A stretch of 64,000 nucleotides of DNA from positions 1 through 64,000 of the forward strand of contig NZ_JAATUR010000006.1 in the NCBI RefSeq assembly GCF_011881725.1, written 5' to 3'. Positions 38,117 to 49,254 of the stretch are shown one piece after another (position 1 is the first letter of the stretch; each line of letters starts with the position of its first letter). Under the pieces are notes generated by a model. The model was not told the origin of the DNA. It made no database searches and worked only from the letters and a program-made list of their open reading frames with translations. Position numbers and translations under genes: made by a program. The DNA is from Escherichia coli. GTDB taxonomy: Bacteria > Pseudomonadota > Gammaproteobacteria > Enterobacterales > Enterobacteriaceae.

Positions 38117-38772
38117 CAAGTTTTTTTCAGCGTCTGTTTGGTAAGGATGATAAACCTGCAATTGCACGCGGCCCACTGGGGCTGCATCTCAATAGTGGTT
38201 TTACGCTCGACACGTTAGCGTTTCGTTTGCTGGAAGATGAATTGCTAATTGCACTACCGGGTGAAGAATACACGGTAGCAGCAGTCAGCCACATCGATCT
38301 GGGCGGCGGTAGCCAGATTTTCCGCTACTACACTTCGGGCGATGAATTCCTGCAAATCAATACCACAGGCGGCGATCATATTGATGACATTGATGATATC
38401 AAGCTCTTTGTCTATGAAGAGAGCTACGGTATCAGTAAAGAGAGTCACTGGCGCGAGGCGATCAACGCCAAAGCGATGGGGGCGATGACTTTAAACTGGC
38501 AGGAAAAACGCTGGCAGCGATTTTTTAACCGCGAAGAGCCGGGAAATATCGAACCCGTCTACATGTTGGAAAAAGTTGAAAATCAAAATCATGCCAAATG
38601 GGAGGTCCATAATTTTACCATGGGCTACCAACGGCAGGTAACCGAAGATACCTACGAATATTTGCTGTTAAATGGTGAGGAATCTTTTAACGATCTCGGT
38701 GAGCCGGAGTGGTTATTTTCTCGTGCGCTGGGCGTCGATATCCCACTGACATCACTTAATATTATTGGTTAA
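38113..38772 (+). CDS. yjfK: DUF2491 protein YjfK
   Basis: This 219-residue soluble protein (DUF2491) starts at 38113 (MTSFFQRLFGKD), coupled to the upstream channel by an ATGA overlap. The fold appears beta-rich (GGGSQIFRYYTSGDEFLQI). It is 17 bp upstream of yjfL. The function is unknown. It belongs to the PspA-linked cassette. Confidence 0.87.
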   Translation: MTSFFQRLFGKDDKPAIARGPLGLHLNSGFTLDTLAFRLLEDELLIALPGEEYTVAAVSHIDLGGGSQIFRYYTSGDEFLQINTTGGDHIDDIDDIKLFVYEESYGISKESHWREAINAKAMGAMTLNWQEKRWQRFFNREEPGNIEPVYMLEKVENQNHAKWEVHNFTMGYQRQVTEDTYEYLLLNGEESFNDLGEPEWLFSRALGVDIPLTSLNIIG

Positions 38773-38789
38773 TTACAGGGACGTTTACG

Positions 38790-39188
38790 ATGCATATACT
38801 GGATTCACTTCTTGCTTTTAGCGCCTATTTTTTTATTGGCGTGGCGATGGTAATTATTTTTCTTTTTATTTATTCTAAAATTACACCGCACAACGAATGG
38901 CAGTTAATTAAAAACAATAACATTGCTGCGTCACTGGCGTTCAGCGGTACATTGTTGGGTTACGTTATCCCTTTATCCAGTGCGGCAATTAATGCGGTGA
39001 GTATCCCGGATTATTTCGCCTGGGGTGGGATTGCACTGGTGATTCAGTTACTCGTTTTTGCTGGCGTCAGACTTTATATGCCAGCATTAAGCGAAAAAAT
39101 TATTAATCACAATACCGCCGCAGGAGTGTTTATGGGAACCGCCGCGCTGGCGGGTGGTATTTTTAACGCAGCTTGTATGACATGGTAA
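38790..39188 (+). CDS. yjfL: DUF350 inner-membrane protein YjfL
   Basis: This is a 132-residue, four-helix membrane protein of family DUF350 (helices at about 9-30, 45-65, 72-92 and 108-128). Family members accompany PspA-like and ATP-grasp genes in many bacteria. It lies 9 bp upstream of yjfM. No function has been demonstrated that I know of. Confidence 0.88.
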   Translation: MHILDSLLAFSAYFFIGVAMVIIFLFIYSKITPHNEWQLIKNNNIAASLAFSGTLLGYVIPLSSAAINAVSIPDYFAWGGIALVIQLLVFAGVRLYMPALSEKIINHNTAAGVFMGTAALAGGIFNAACMTW

Positions 39189-39197
39189 TGGACGATC

Positions 39198-39836
39198 ATG
39201 GCCAAAAAACGCAAATCAAGAAATAACAGTCAAATTGGTCACGGAGCGATCAGTCGCATTGGTAGACCCAATAATCCTTTTGAACCGCGTCGCAATCGCT
39301 ATGCGCAAAAATATCTGACGCTGGCGATTATGGGAGGTGCCGCTTTTTTAGTGGTCAAAGGATGGAGTGAAAGTAGCGACGTAGATAACGACGGTGACGG
39401 AACGTTTTACTCGACAGTGCAGGATTGTATTGATGATGGTAATAATGCAGATATCTGCGCGCGTGGCTGGAACAATGCCAAAGCCGCATTTTATGCCGAC
39501 GTACCAAAGAATATGACTCAGCAGAATTGTCAGTCTAAGTATGCAAATTGCTATTTTGACAACGTCGAACAGAGTTGGATCCCAGTCGTTTCTGGCTTTT
39601 TATTAAGCCGGGTTGTTCGTAAAGATCGTGATGAACAGTTCGTCTACAACAGTGGCGGCTCCTCATTTGCTTCCCGTCCTGTCTGGCGCAACACTTCCGG
39701 TGACTATTCCTGGCGCTCCGGCACAGGCAAAAAAGAGTCTTACTCCACGGGCGGTTTTACCTCCAAAAAAGCATCGACTGTTTCTCGCGGCGGCTATGGT
39801 CGCTCCTCCAGCGCCCGTGGGCATTGGGGAGGTTAA
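39198..39836 (+). CDS. yjfM: DUF1190 protein YjfM
   Basis: This 212-residue protein has a basic N-terminus, one hydrophobic segment (about 35-53), a cysteine-containing domain (CIDDGNNADICARGW, then CQSKYANCYFD) and a Ser/Gly/Arg-rich low-complexity tail. The paired cysteines suggest that the domain after the membrane segment is periplasmic and disulfide-bonded. It ends 2 bp before yjfC. The function is unknown. Confidence 0.86.
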   Translation: MAKKRKSRNNSQIGHGAISRIGRPNNPFEPRRNRYAQKYLTLAIMGGAAFLVVKGWSESSDVDNDGDGTFYSTVQDCIDDGNNADICARGWNNAKAAFYADVPKNMTQQNCQSKYANCYFDNVEQSWIPVVSGFLLSRVVRKDRDEQFVYNSGGSSFASRPVWRNTSGDYSWRSGTGKKESYSTGGFTSKKASTVSRGGYGRSSSARGHWGG

Positions 39837-39838
39837 TT

Positions 39839-41002
39839 ATGCTGAGACATAATGTTCCTGTACGGCGGGATCTGGACCGGATTGCCGCCGATAACGGTTT
39901 CGACTTTCATATCATCGATAATGAAATCTATTGGGATGAGAGTCGGGCCTACCGATTTACCCTGCGCCAGATTGAAGAGCAGATCGAAAAACCGACTGCG
40001 GAACTGCATCAGATGTGCCTTGAGGTGGTAGAGCGCGCGGTTCAAGATGAAGAGATCCTGACGCAACTGGCGATCCCACCACTGTATTGGGAGGTGATCG
40101 CTGAAAGTTGGCGTGCGCGCGATCCTTCGCTGTATGGTCGGATGGATTTTGCCTGGTGTGGTAATGCGCCGGTTAAGTTGCTGGAGTATAACGCCGATAC
40201 GCCAACCTCATTGTACGAGTCGGCTTATTTCCAGTGGTTGTGGCTGGAAGATGCACGGCGCAGCGGCATTATTCCGCGTGATGCCGATCAGTACAATGCC
40301 ATTCAGGAACGCCTGATTTCGCGCTTTAGCGAGCTTTACAGCCGGGAACCGTTTTATTTTTGCTGCTGTCAGGATACCGACGAAGACAGGTCTACCGTAT
40401 TGTACTTGCAGGACTGCGCCCAGCAGGCAGGGCAGGAGTCGCGGTTTATCTACATTGAAGATCTCGGTTTGGGTGTCGGCGGTGTGCTGACCGATCTTGA
40501 TGATAACGTCATCCAGCGTGCATTTAAGTTGTATCCGCAGGAGTGGATGATGCGTGATGATAACGGCCCGCTGCTGCGCAAGCGCCGTGAACAATGGGTG
40601 GAACCGTTATGGAAAAGCATATTGAGTAATAAAGGGTTAATGCCGCTACTTTGGCGCTTTTTCCCTGGTCATCCTAACCTTCTGGCATCCTGGTTCGATG
40701 GTGAAAAAACACAGATTGCCGCTGGCGAAAGCTATGTGCGTAAACCGATCTACTCGCGAGAAGGCGGCAACGTCACCATTTTCGACGGCCATAATAACGT
40801 TGTTGACCACGCTGATGGTGATTACGCCGATGAACCGATGATCTACCAGGCGTTTCAACCTCTGCCGCGATTTGGCGATAGCTACACACTCATTGGTAGC
40901 TGGATTGTCGATGATGAAGCGTGCGGTATGGGTATTCGCGAAGATAACACGCTGATCACTAAAGATACCTCGCGTTTTGTTCCGCATTACATTGCTGGTT
41001 AA
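39839..41002 (+). CDS. yjfC: ATP-grasp ligase of glutathionylspermidine-synthase family
   Basis: This 387-residue protein matches the C-terminal synthetase domain of glutathionylspermidine synthase and paralogue YgiC. It has the substrate/Mg segment MDFAWCGNAPVKLLEYNADT and the ATP-grasp GESYVRKPIYSREGGNV. It should join a carboxylate to an amine using ATP, but the substrates are unknown. The start at 39839 is 2 bp after yjfM. It is the last gene of the cassette. Confidence 0.87.
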   Translation: MLRHNVPVRRDLDRIAADNGFDFHIIDNEIYWDESRAYRFTLRQIEEQIEKPTAELHQMCLEVVERAVQDEEILTQLAIPPLYWEVIAESWRARDPSLYGRMDFAWCGNAPVKLLEYNADTPTSLYESAYFQWLWLEDARRSGIIPRDADQYNAIQERLISRFSELYSREPFYFCCCQDTDEDRSTVLYLQDCAQQAGQESRFIYIEDLGLGVGGVLTDLDDNVIQRAFKLYPQEWMMRDDNGPLLRKRREQWVEPLWKSILSNKGLMPLLWRFFPGHPNLLASWFDGEKTQIAAGESYVRKPIYSREGGNVTIFDGHNNVVDHADGDYADEPMIYQAFQPLPRFGDSYTLIGSWIVDDEACGMGIREDNTLITKDTSRFVPHYIAG

Positions 41003-41085
41003 GAATGTTTTAGCAATCTCTTTCTGTCAGGAATCCGTGGCAGTGACCATACTAATGGTGACTGCCATTGATGGAGGGAGACACA

Positions 41086-42711
41086 GTGCACTGGCAAACT
41101 CACACCGTTTTCAATCAACCGATACCCTTAAATAACAGCAATCTATACCTTTCCGATGGTGCGCTCTGCGAAGCGGTAACGCGTGAAGGTGCTGGCTGGG
41201 ATAGCGATTTTCTTGCCAGTATTGGTCAGCAGTTAGGAACGGCTGAATCTCTTGAGCTGGGGCGGCTGGCGAATGTGAACCCGCCTGAACTGTTGCGCTA
41301 CGATGCCCAGGGACGTCGTCTGGACGATGTGCGTTTTCATCCCGCATGGCATCTGCTGATGCAGGCGTTATGTACCAATCGGGTACACAATCTGGCCTGG
41401 GAAGAAGATGCGCGTTCTGGCGCATTTGTGGCGCGGGCGGCGCGTTTTATGTTACACGCTCAGGTTGAGGCCGGGTCGTTATGCCCGATAACCATGACAT
41501 TTGCCGCCACGCCCTTGCTGTTACAGATGCTACCTGCGCCGTTTCAGGACTGGACCACTCCGCTATTGAGCGATCGCTACGATTCCCACTTATTGCCTGG
41601 CGGGCAAAAACGCGGCCTGTTGATTGGCATGGGAATGACGGAAAAGCAGGGTGGTTCCGATGTGATGAGCAACACCACTCGTGCAGAACGTCTGGATGAT
41701 GGTTCTTACCGGCTGGTGGGGCATAAATGGTTTTTCTCGGTGCCGCAAAGCGACGCGCATTTGGTGCTGGCGCAGACCTCGGGCGGTTTATCCTGCTTTT
41801 TTGTGCCGCGCTTTTTACCTGACGGGCAACGGAATGCGATTCGCCTGGAACGGCTGAAAGATAAGCTGGGCAATCGCTCCAATGCCAGTTGCGAAGTGGA
41901 GTTTCAGGATGCCATCGGCTGGTTGTTGGGTCAGGAGGGAGAAGGTATTCGCCTGATCCTCAAAATGGGCGGGATGACGCGTTTTGATTGTGCCCTGGGG
42001 AGCCATGCCATGATGCGCCGAGCGTTCTCGATGGCGATTTATCATGCTCATCAACGGCAGGTATTTGGTAATCCGTTGATCCAACAGCCTCTGATGCGTC
42101 ACGTCTTAAGCCGCATGGCGCTTCAGCTTGAAGGGCAAACCGCGTTGTTGTTTCGCCTTGCGCGAGCGTGGGATCGGCGTACCGATGCCAAAGAAGCCCT
42201 GTGGGCGCGTTTATTTACGCCCGCGGCGAAATATGTCATCTGCAAACGTGGCATCCCGTTTGTGGCCGAAGCGATGGAGGTGCTGGGTGGCATCGGTTAT
42301 TGCGAGGAGAGCGAGCTGCCGCGGCTGTATCGGGAGATGCCGGTAAACAGCATCTGGGAAGGTTCCGGCAATATTATGTGTCTGGATGTGCTGCGCGTTC
42401 TCAATAAACAAGCGGGCGTATACGACTTATTATCGGAAGCGTTTATGGAAGTGAAAGGGCAGGATCGCTATTTTGATCGCGCGGTTCGTCGTTTACAGCA
42501 GCAGCTGCGTAAGCCTGCTGAAGAACTGGGGCGAGAAATTACTCATCAGCTATTCTTGCTGGGCTGCGGCGCGCAAATGTTGAAATATTCCTCTCCGCCA
42601 ATGGCACAGGCGTGGTGTCAGATGATGTTTGATACGCGTGGAGGCGTGCGGTTTTCTGAGCAGATCCAGAATGATTTATTGCTGCGGGCGACGGGCGGCG
42701 TGTGTTTGTAA
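41086..42711 (+). CDS. aidB: Adaptive-response flavoprotein AidB
   Basis: AidB is a 541-residue acyl-CoA dehydrogenase-fold flavoprotein that binds DNA, induced by Ada during alkylation stress. The acyl-CoA dehydrogenase core is visible in MGMTEKQGGSD and ALGSHAMMRRAFS, and AMEVLGGIGYCEESELPRLYR is the family signature region (shortened here: EVLGGIGY...ELPRLYR). The C-terminal part binds DNA. The GTG start at 41086 has ggaggga 7 bases upstream. The in-frame ATG at 41068 overlaps that site and is rejected. Confidence 0.95.
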   Translation: MHWQTHTVFNQPIPLNNSNLYLSDGALCEAVTREGAGWDSDFLASIGQQLGTAESLELGRLANVNPPELLRYDAQGRRLDDVRFHPAWHLLMQALCTNRVHNLAWEEDARSGAFVARAARFMLHAQVEAGSLCPITMTFAATPLLLQMLPAPFQDWTTPLLSDRYDSHLLPGGQKRGLLIGMGMTEKQGGSDVMSNTTRAERLDDGSYRLVGHKWFFSVPQSDAHLVLAQTSGGLSCFFVPRFLPDGQRNAIRLERLKDKLGNRSNASCEVEFQDAIGWLLGQEGEGIRLILKMGGMTRFDCALGSHAMMRRAFSMAIYHAHQRQVFGNPLIQQPLMRHVLSRMALQLEGQTALLFRLARAWDRRTDAKEALWARLFTPAAKYVICKRGIPFVAEAMEVLGGIGYCEESELPRLYREMPVNSIWEGSGNIMCLDVLRVLNKQAGVYDLLSEAFMEVKGQDRYFDRAVRRLQQQLRKPAEELGREITHQLFLLGCGAQMLKYSSPPMAQAWCQMMFDTRGGVRFSEQIQNDLLLRATGGVCL

Positions 42712-42768
42712 GCGTTCATGCCTGTCGTAAGGCTGATTTTGATTAACTGAGTGAAATATAATGATTTT

Positions 42769-42802
42769 GTAGGCCGGACAAGGCACTGGCGCCGCATCCG
42801 GC
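42769..42802. repeat. REP element between aidB and yjfN
   Basis: One REP unit (tgtaggccggacaag...cgccgcatccggca) lies in the convergent gap. Confidence 0.8.
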
Positions 42803-42827
42803 ATTTTTCATTCGATGTTGATGACAT

Positions 42828-43103
42828 TCATGCATACAGTATCGCCTGTACACGCCAGTTATCGGGCTGCTGGTCTTCGTACATGGTAATAATACGATAC
42901 CATGACGCCCCTTGTTCATCGGCTTTTAACGCCACGATACGTTCCACGTCATGCGGATCCCCTGAAATATTGCTAACCGAGATCTGACCTATTTCATTCA
43001 GGCCCGTCACGCAGTCAGCACTGGCGAATTCTGCAGACTGTGCCGTGGCGCTCGCAGGATAAGTCACTAATTGCAGCGAGGGTGAGGCAAGTAATTGTTT
43101 CAT
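42828..43103 (-). CDS. yjfN: DUF1471-type periplasmic protein YjfN
   Basis: This is a 91-residue exported protein with signal peptide MKQLLASPSLQLVTYPASATA and a small DUF1471/YhcN-like domain containing WYRIITMYEDQQPDNWRVQA. YjfN has been reported as an activator of the periplasmic protease DegP. That is from memory. The start at 43103 is chosen over an ATG 9 codons upstream, to match the K-12 length. Confidence 0.85.
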   Translation of the reverse strand: MKQLLASPSLQLVTYPASATAQSAEFASADCVTGLNEIGQISVSNISGDPHDVERIVALKADEQGASWYRIITMYEDQQPDNWRVQAILYA

Positions 43104-43263
43104 CGTCAGCTCCATTTTTCGTTTCCCCACATATTGCAGGGCATTCCATCGCGGTAATAAACGCCCGAGCTTCCAGCCGGAAATTTATTGTGCACAGGTA
43201 AACGCATAGGGACGCAAAGCAATGTAAAGCTGACTGTGTAAGTTGTCTGATTTATTTACGGTA

Positions 43264-43534
43264 TATACTCGTCATACTTCAAGTTGCATGTGCTGCGTCT
43301 GCGGGTTATTCGGCCCATCCATGGGCCTCACCCCTTACGGGGTCGCTGCAAGCAGCGTTCAAATCCGCTCCATGCGGATTTGTCGCTCACCCAGTCGTTT
43401 ATTATGTAAGCTCCCGGGGATTCTCTCGCTTGTCGCGTTACTCGGCCTGAGGCCTCGCCCTTTCAGGGCCAACGCAAGCGTTGTTCAAAACGCCCCTGCC
43501 GTTTTGTCCTGCATCTCGAATTATTTAGAGTATA
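43264..43534. repeat. MITE-like element: 25-bp imperfect terminal inverted repeats around a chain of hairpins
   Basis: This 271-bp element is bounded by TATACTC...TTGCA (left) and TGCA...GAGTATA (right). The two 25-base ends are complementary at 19 positions. The inside is almost wholly short palindromes: ggcccat/atgggcc 43312-43327, cccc/gggg 43331-43342, gctgc/gcagc 43345-43356, caaatccg/cggatttg 43360-43382, ggcc/ggcc 43444-43454, gccc/gggc 43457-43469, aacg/cgtt 43471-43482, caaaacg/cgttttg 43486-43506. It has no coding capacity. Its right end supplies the last codons and stop of bsmA. I cannot name the family with confidence. Confidence 0.7.
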
Positions 43535-43850
43535 AAATGGCTTGTGAGTACCACTGTCCTGTCACGATGGTTTCATCCACCATGACGACAACGTAATAAT
43601 CAGCTTTTGCAGCGACAGCTTTCGCTCTGATTTCTGCTAATGCGTCATCCGGAGAACCCCGAACCATCGTGCTTACGCTACCTATTCGCTGTAACCCTTG
43701 CGTCTGGTCGCGGCGAATCTCTTGCGGATGGTCCGTTACGGGTGGTGCTGGCTGTGGCGTACCTTGCAGTGCGCTACAGGCACTTAACATCAACACCAAT
43801 AATAAACTGGCAAACCGGTAAATAACGCTATTACGTTTCCTGCTAACCAT
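43521..43850 (-). CDS. bsmA: Biofilm/stress lipoprotein BsmA (DUF1471)
   Basis: BsmA (YjfO) is a 109-residue lipoprotein with signal and lipobox LMLSAC (Cys25), a Pro-rich linker and a DUF1471 domain (ADYYVVVMVDETIVTGQWY). It has been linked to biofilm formation and peroxide or acid stress tolerance. The last codons (TAC TCT AAA TAA) lie inside the terminal inverted repeat of the downstream MITE-like element, so the element's end forms the C-terminus. Confidence 0.9.
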   Translation of the reverse strand: MVSRKRNSVIYRFASLLLVLMLSACSALQGTPQPAPPVTDHPQEIRRDQTQGLQRIGSVSTMVRGSPDDALAEIRAKAVAAKADYYVVVMVDETIVTGQWYSQAILYSK

Positions 43851-44031
43851 AGTGTAGTGCCTTATTAATTTAACTTTGGGGGAATGTTCCCGAATTGTTA
43901 CCTGGTACGCGATTTTCGAATGAAAACGTGGTGAAAGCGTAACCTACATCTCAACATTATGAACTAATACTGCCAGCAGAAACTTGTGCTAAGGATTTCT
44001 TCATGTCATACCAGACTCAAAGGAGAAATAG

Positions 44032-44781
44032 ATGATTGAATTAGAATCACGCGTGCTGGCAGATATTCCCGTTCTTCACGCTTATCCCGTAGGGCAAAAA
44101 GATACACCGTTACCGTGTGTGATTTTTTATCACGGATTTACTTCATCCAGCCTGGTTTATAGCTATTTTGCCGTCGCGCTGGCACAGGCTGGTTTACGGG
44201 TGATCATGCCGGATGCGCCCGATCACGGTAGCCGTTTTAGTGGCGACGCACCGCGACGGTTAAATCAATTCTGGCAAATCTTGCTACAAAGTATGCAGGA
44301 ATTCACTACCTTACGTGCGGCAATAGCCGAAGAAAAATGGCTACTTGATGAACGCCTGGCGGTTGGTGGCGCGTCGATGGGCGCAATGACCGCGCTAGGG
44401 ATTGCGGCCCGCCATCCTGGAGTGAAATGTACTGCCAGTATGATGGGATCCGGTTATTTCACATCGCTTGCCCGAACGCTGTTTCCTCCGTTGCAGCCTG
44501 AAACGCCAGCACAGCAAAACGAATTTAATAACATTATTGCTCCACTGGCAGAGTGGGAAGCGACAAACCACCTGGACGAACTGGGAAACAGGCCACTGCT
44601 GTTATGGCATGGCCTTGACGATGATGTCGTGCCTGCCGAGGAATCACTACGTTTGCAGCAGGTATTAAGCGAGTGGGGACGAGATAAACAGTTAACCTGT
44701 TCATGGCAGCCAGGCGTGCGTCACCGCATTACGCCAGAGGCGTTAGAGGCCGCCGTGACATTTTTCTGTCAGCATCTTTAA
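44032..44781 (+). CDS. yjfP: Carboxylesterase, alpha/beta hydrolase YjfP
   Basis: This is a 249-residue alpha/beta hydrolase with nucleophile elbow GGASMG (Ser about 117), oxyanion motif YHGFTSSS, the acid in [11 protein letters not shown] and a catalytic His near RHRITPE. K-12 YjfP has been shown to act on short-chain esters; the natural substrate is unknown. It is convergent with ulaR, overlapping by 4 bp. A good ribosome-binding site (aaaggag) precedes the ATG. Confidence 0.92.
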
Positions 44782-45533
44782 ACACGCAGAATGCTGACCC
44801 CTTGCGCTTCCAGTTGTTGCAGGATCTCCGGATTAGCATTTTTGCCGGTGATCAACATATCGATTTGATCCGCGCGGCTAAAGAGCATACCCGCGCGCTC
44901 ACCAATCTTACTGCTATCGACCAGCACTACCAGTTTCCCCACCACACTCAGCATCTTCTGCTCTGCCATCGCCGTCAGCATATCGGTTTTATACAAACCT
45001 TCCGCCGTCAGTCCTTTACCGCTGGTAAACATCCAGTGTCCGGCATAAAGACTGTTTTCGCTGCCTTGCGGGCTTAAGGTGATGGACTGGCTTTTGTTGT
45101 ACTGCCCGCCCATGATGATCACGCTGTCATGTTCCTGATCGATAAGGTAATTTGCCAGCGGTAAATAATTAGTGATGATTTGCACCGGTTTACCACACAT
45201 TTCTCGTCCGAGTAGAAACGCGGTGGAGCCGCAATTGATGACCACGCTTTCACCAGGATTCACCAGCTGTGAGGCCGCTTTAGCAATACGTACTTTTTCA
45301 TCGTGATTCTGCGCTTGATGCAGATTCATCGGCGTCCAGCGCGGGCGCTGTTGGGTAATGGCTTCTGCACCATTGCGCACTTTTTTCAGTTTGCCGCTTT
45401 CGTCGAGTTTATTGATATCGCGTCGCGCGGTAGCAGGTGAAATTCCCAGACGCTCAACGACTTTCTCAACGGTCACAAAGCCCAATTGTGCGAGCATTTC
45501 CAGGAGAATTTGATGTCTTTGTGCTTCAGTCAT
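44778..45533 (-). CDS. ulaR: Repressor of the L-ascorbate regulon, DeoR family
   Basis: UlaR is a 251-residue DeoR-type repressor of ulaG and ulaABCDEF, released by L-ascorbate-6-phosphate. A DeoR helix-turn-helix lies at about 3-57 ([19 protein letters not shown]). The sugar-phosphate sensing domain follows ([10 protein letters not shown] for phosphate contacts). Length equals that of K-12. It is 98 bp downstream of ulaG on the same strand, with a REP-like hairpin between. Confidence 0.96.
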
Positions 45534-45591
45534 GAGCTATTCCGATAAAATTTGATTTTTTTAGATGATATTTGAAATAGCGAGGAAATAC

Positions 45592-45621
45592 TACGCCGGA
45601 TAGCGTCGCGCTACCCGGCAT
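45592..45621. repeat. REP-like hairpin between ulaG and ulaR
   Basis: Inverted repeat gccggatagc/gctacccggc around gtcgc lies just 3' of the ulaG stop. Confidence 0.6.
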
Positions 45622-45631
45622 AAACAACAAG

Positions 45632-46696
45632 TTACAGGAACGATTTGAACGGAAGATCCGGTTCAATGGTGAAACAATCGTCAAAACCACGCGGATAGTG
45701 ATACTCGAAGTTGTCTTTATCCAGCGGCCAGGTGAACTTGCCGCCCACCTGCCAGATAAACGGCTTAAAGCCATACTTCAGACGATCTTTTTTCATCTCC
45801 CACAACACGCGGATCTCTTGTGGATCAGCCTGGAAGTTAGACCAAATGTCGTGGTGGAACGGGATCACCACTTTGGTGTTGAGCGCTTCGGCCATGCGTA
45901 GAATATCGGCGCTGGTCATCTTGTCAGTAATTCCGCGCGGATTCTCACCATAAGATCCTAAAGCCACGTCGATCTGGTGCTCATTACCATGTTTCGCGTA
46001 GTAGTTCGAGTAGTGGGAATCGCCGCTGTGATACAGGGAGCCACCCGGTGTTTTGAACAGGTAGTTCACCGCGCGATCGTCCATACCGTCTGGCAGTACG
46101 CCAGCCGCTTTTTGGTCGGCAGGTAGGGTAATCAGTGCTGTACGATCAAAGGCGTCAAGGGCGTGAATTTCAATGTCTTTTACTTTCACTACGTCGCCCG
46201 GTTTGACCACGATGAAACGCTCTTTCGGCACGCCCCAGCCAATCCATAAATCAACGCAGGTTTTCGGTCCGATAAACGGTACGTCATCAGCGCAGTTCTG
46301 CATTACGGCAGCAGCGACGTTGACGTCAATATGATCGTTGTGATCGTGAGTCGCCAGTACGGCGTCGATCTGACGAATCGCAAACGGATCAAGAACAAAC
46401 GGCGTGGTGCGCAGGTTCGGTTGCAGTTTTTTCACGCCCGCCATGCGCTGCATCTGGTGGCCCTGTTTCATCAGTGGGTTACCGTGGCTTTGTTTGCCGG
46501 TGCCGCACCAAAAATCGACGCAGACGTTGGTGCCGCCTTCCGATTTCAACCAGATCCCAGTGCAACCGAGCCACCACATCGCGAATGTACCTGGTGCGAC
46601 CTGCTCTTGCTCGATTTCTTCATTCAGCCAGTTACCCCATTCCGGGAAAGTGATCAGGATCCAGGATTCACGGGTGATACTTTTCACTTTACTCAT
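45632..46696 (-). CDS. ulaG: L-ascorbate-6-phosphate lactonase
   Basis: UlaG opens the lactone of L-ascorbate-6-phosphate to 3-keto-L-gulonate-6-phosphate. It is a 354-residue metallo-beta-lactamase-fold enzyme with the metal motif THDHNDHID and further His/Asp ligands in SGDSHYS and PFHHD. I use the ATG at 46696. An ATG two codons upstream (46702) is possible. It is divergent from ulaA across a shared operator region. Confidence 0.95.
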   Translation of the reverse strand: MSKVKSITRESWILITFPEWGNWLNEEIEQEQVAPGTFAMWWLGCTGIWLKSEGGTNVCVDFWCGTGKQSHGNPLMKQGHQMQRMAGVKKLQPNLRTTPFVLDPFAIRQIDAVLATHDHNDHIDVNVAAAVMQNCADDVPFIGPKTCVDLWIGWGVPKERFIVVKPGDVVKVKDIEIHALDAFDRTALITLPADQKAAGVLPDGMDDRAVNYLFKTPGGSLYHSGDSHYSNYYAKHGNEHQIDVALGSYGENPRGITDKMTSADILRMAEALNTKVVIPFHHDIWSNFQADPQEIRVLWEMKKDRLKYGFKPFIWQVGGKFTWPLDKDNFEYHYPRGFDDCFTIEPDLPFKSFL

Positions 46697-48448
<1,752 letters not shown>

Positions 48449-48463
48449 TAAGGAGTTTTGATT

Positions 48464-48767
48464 ATGACCGTACGTATTCTGGCTGTGTGGCAACGGACAA
48501 GGCAGTTCCATGATCATGAAAATGAAAGTGGACCAGTTTTTAACCCAATCAAACATTGACCACACGGTAAACAGCTGCGCGGTTGGCGAGTACAAAAGCG
48601 AGTTGAGCGGCGCGGATATCATTATCGCCTCTACCCATATTGCGGGCGAAATCACCGTGACCGGCAACAAATACGTGGTTGGTGTGCGCAACATGCTTTC
48701 TCCGGCTGACTTTGGCCCGAAACTGCTGGAAGTGATCAAAGAACATTTCCCGCAGGACGTGAAGTAA
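48464..48767 (+). pseudogene. ulaB: L-ascorbate PTS EIIB, frameshifted by a 2-bp deletion
   Basis: The normal EIIB is about 101 residues and begins [16 protein letters not shown], with Cys9 as the phosphorylated residue. Here the ATG at 48464 reads MTVRILAV, then Trp, and stops at 48557-48559 after 31 codons. The rest of the EIIB ([14 protein letters not shown]... to the stop at 48767) is intact in another frame from 48489. The site reads gtgtggc where the K-12 gene, as I recall it, has gtgtgtggc, so one GT unit is missing. Internal ATGs at 48510 onward could give an 85-residue product lacking the Cys9 P-loop. Confidence 0.88.
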
Positions 48768-48776
48768 GGGCGCGCC

Positions 48777-49241
48777 ATGAAATTACGTGATTCGCTGGCT
48801 GAGAATAAATCCATCCGTCTGCAGGCTGAAGCTGAAACCTGGCAGGACGCGGTGAAAATCGGCGTTGACCTGCTGGTGGCGGCGGATGTTGTCGAGCCGC
48901 GTTACTACCAGGCGATTCTGGATGCGGTTGAACAGCACGGCCCGTACTTTGTGCTCGCGCCAGGGCTGGCAATGCCGCACGGGCGTCCGGAAGAGGGCGT
49001 CAAAAAAACCGGTTTTGCGCTGGTGACGCTGAAAAAGCCGCTGGAGTTTAACCACGAAGATAACGATCCGGTGGATATCCTCATCACCATGGCGGCGGTC
49101 GATGCCAACACTCACCAGGAAGTGGGCATCATGCAGATCGTCAACCTGTTTGAAGATGAAGAGAATTTCGACCGTTTACGCGCCTGCCGTACCGAGCAGG
49201 AAGTCCTGGATTTAATTGACCGCACCAACGCGGCAGCTTAA
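48777..49241 (+). CDS. ulaC: L-ascorbate PTS EIIA component
   Basis: UlaC is a 154-residue EIIA of the mannitol/fructose type that takes phosphate from HPr. The active His68 is in [12 protein letters not shown]. It begins 9 bp after ulaB and is intact. In the normal system it phosphorylates UlaB Cys9. In this strain that acceptor is out of frame. Confidence 0.95.
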   Translation: MKLRDSLAENKSIRLQAEAETWQDAVKIGVDLLVAADVVEPRYYQAILDAVEQHGPYFVLAPGLAMPHGRPEEGVKKTGFALVTLKKPLEFNHEDNDPVDILITMAAVDANTHQEVGIMQIVNLFEDEENFDRLRACRTEQEVLDLIDRTNAAA

Positions 49242-49254
49242 TAAGGAATTGAAG

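Noticed and set aside
48510..48767. A short intact gene starting at the internal ATG
   Set aside because: The sequence is the in-frame remainder of ulaB. It lacks the Cys9 loop and has only a weak ribosome-binding site, so it is treated as part of a frameshifted gene.
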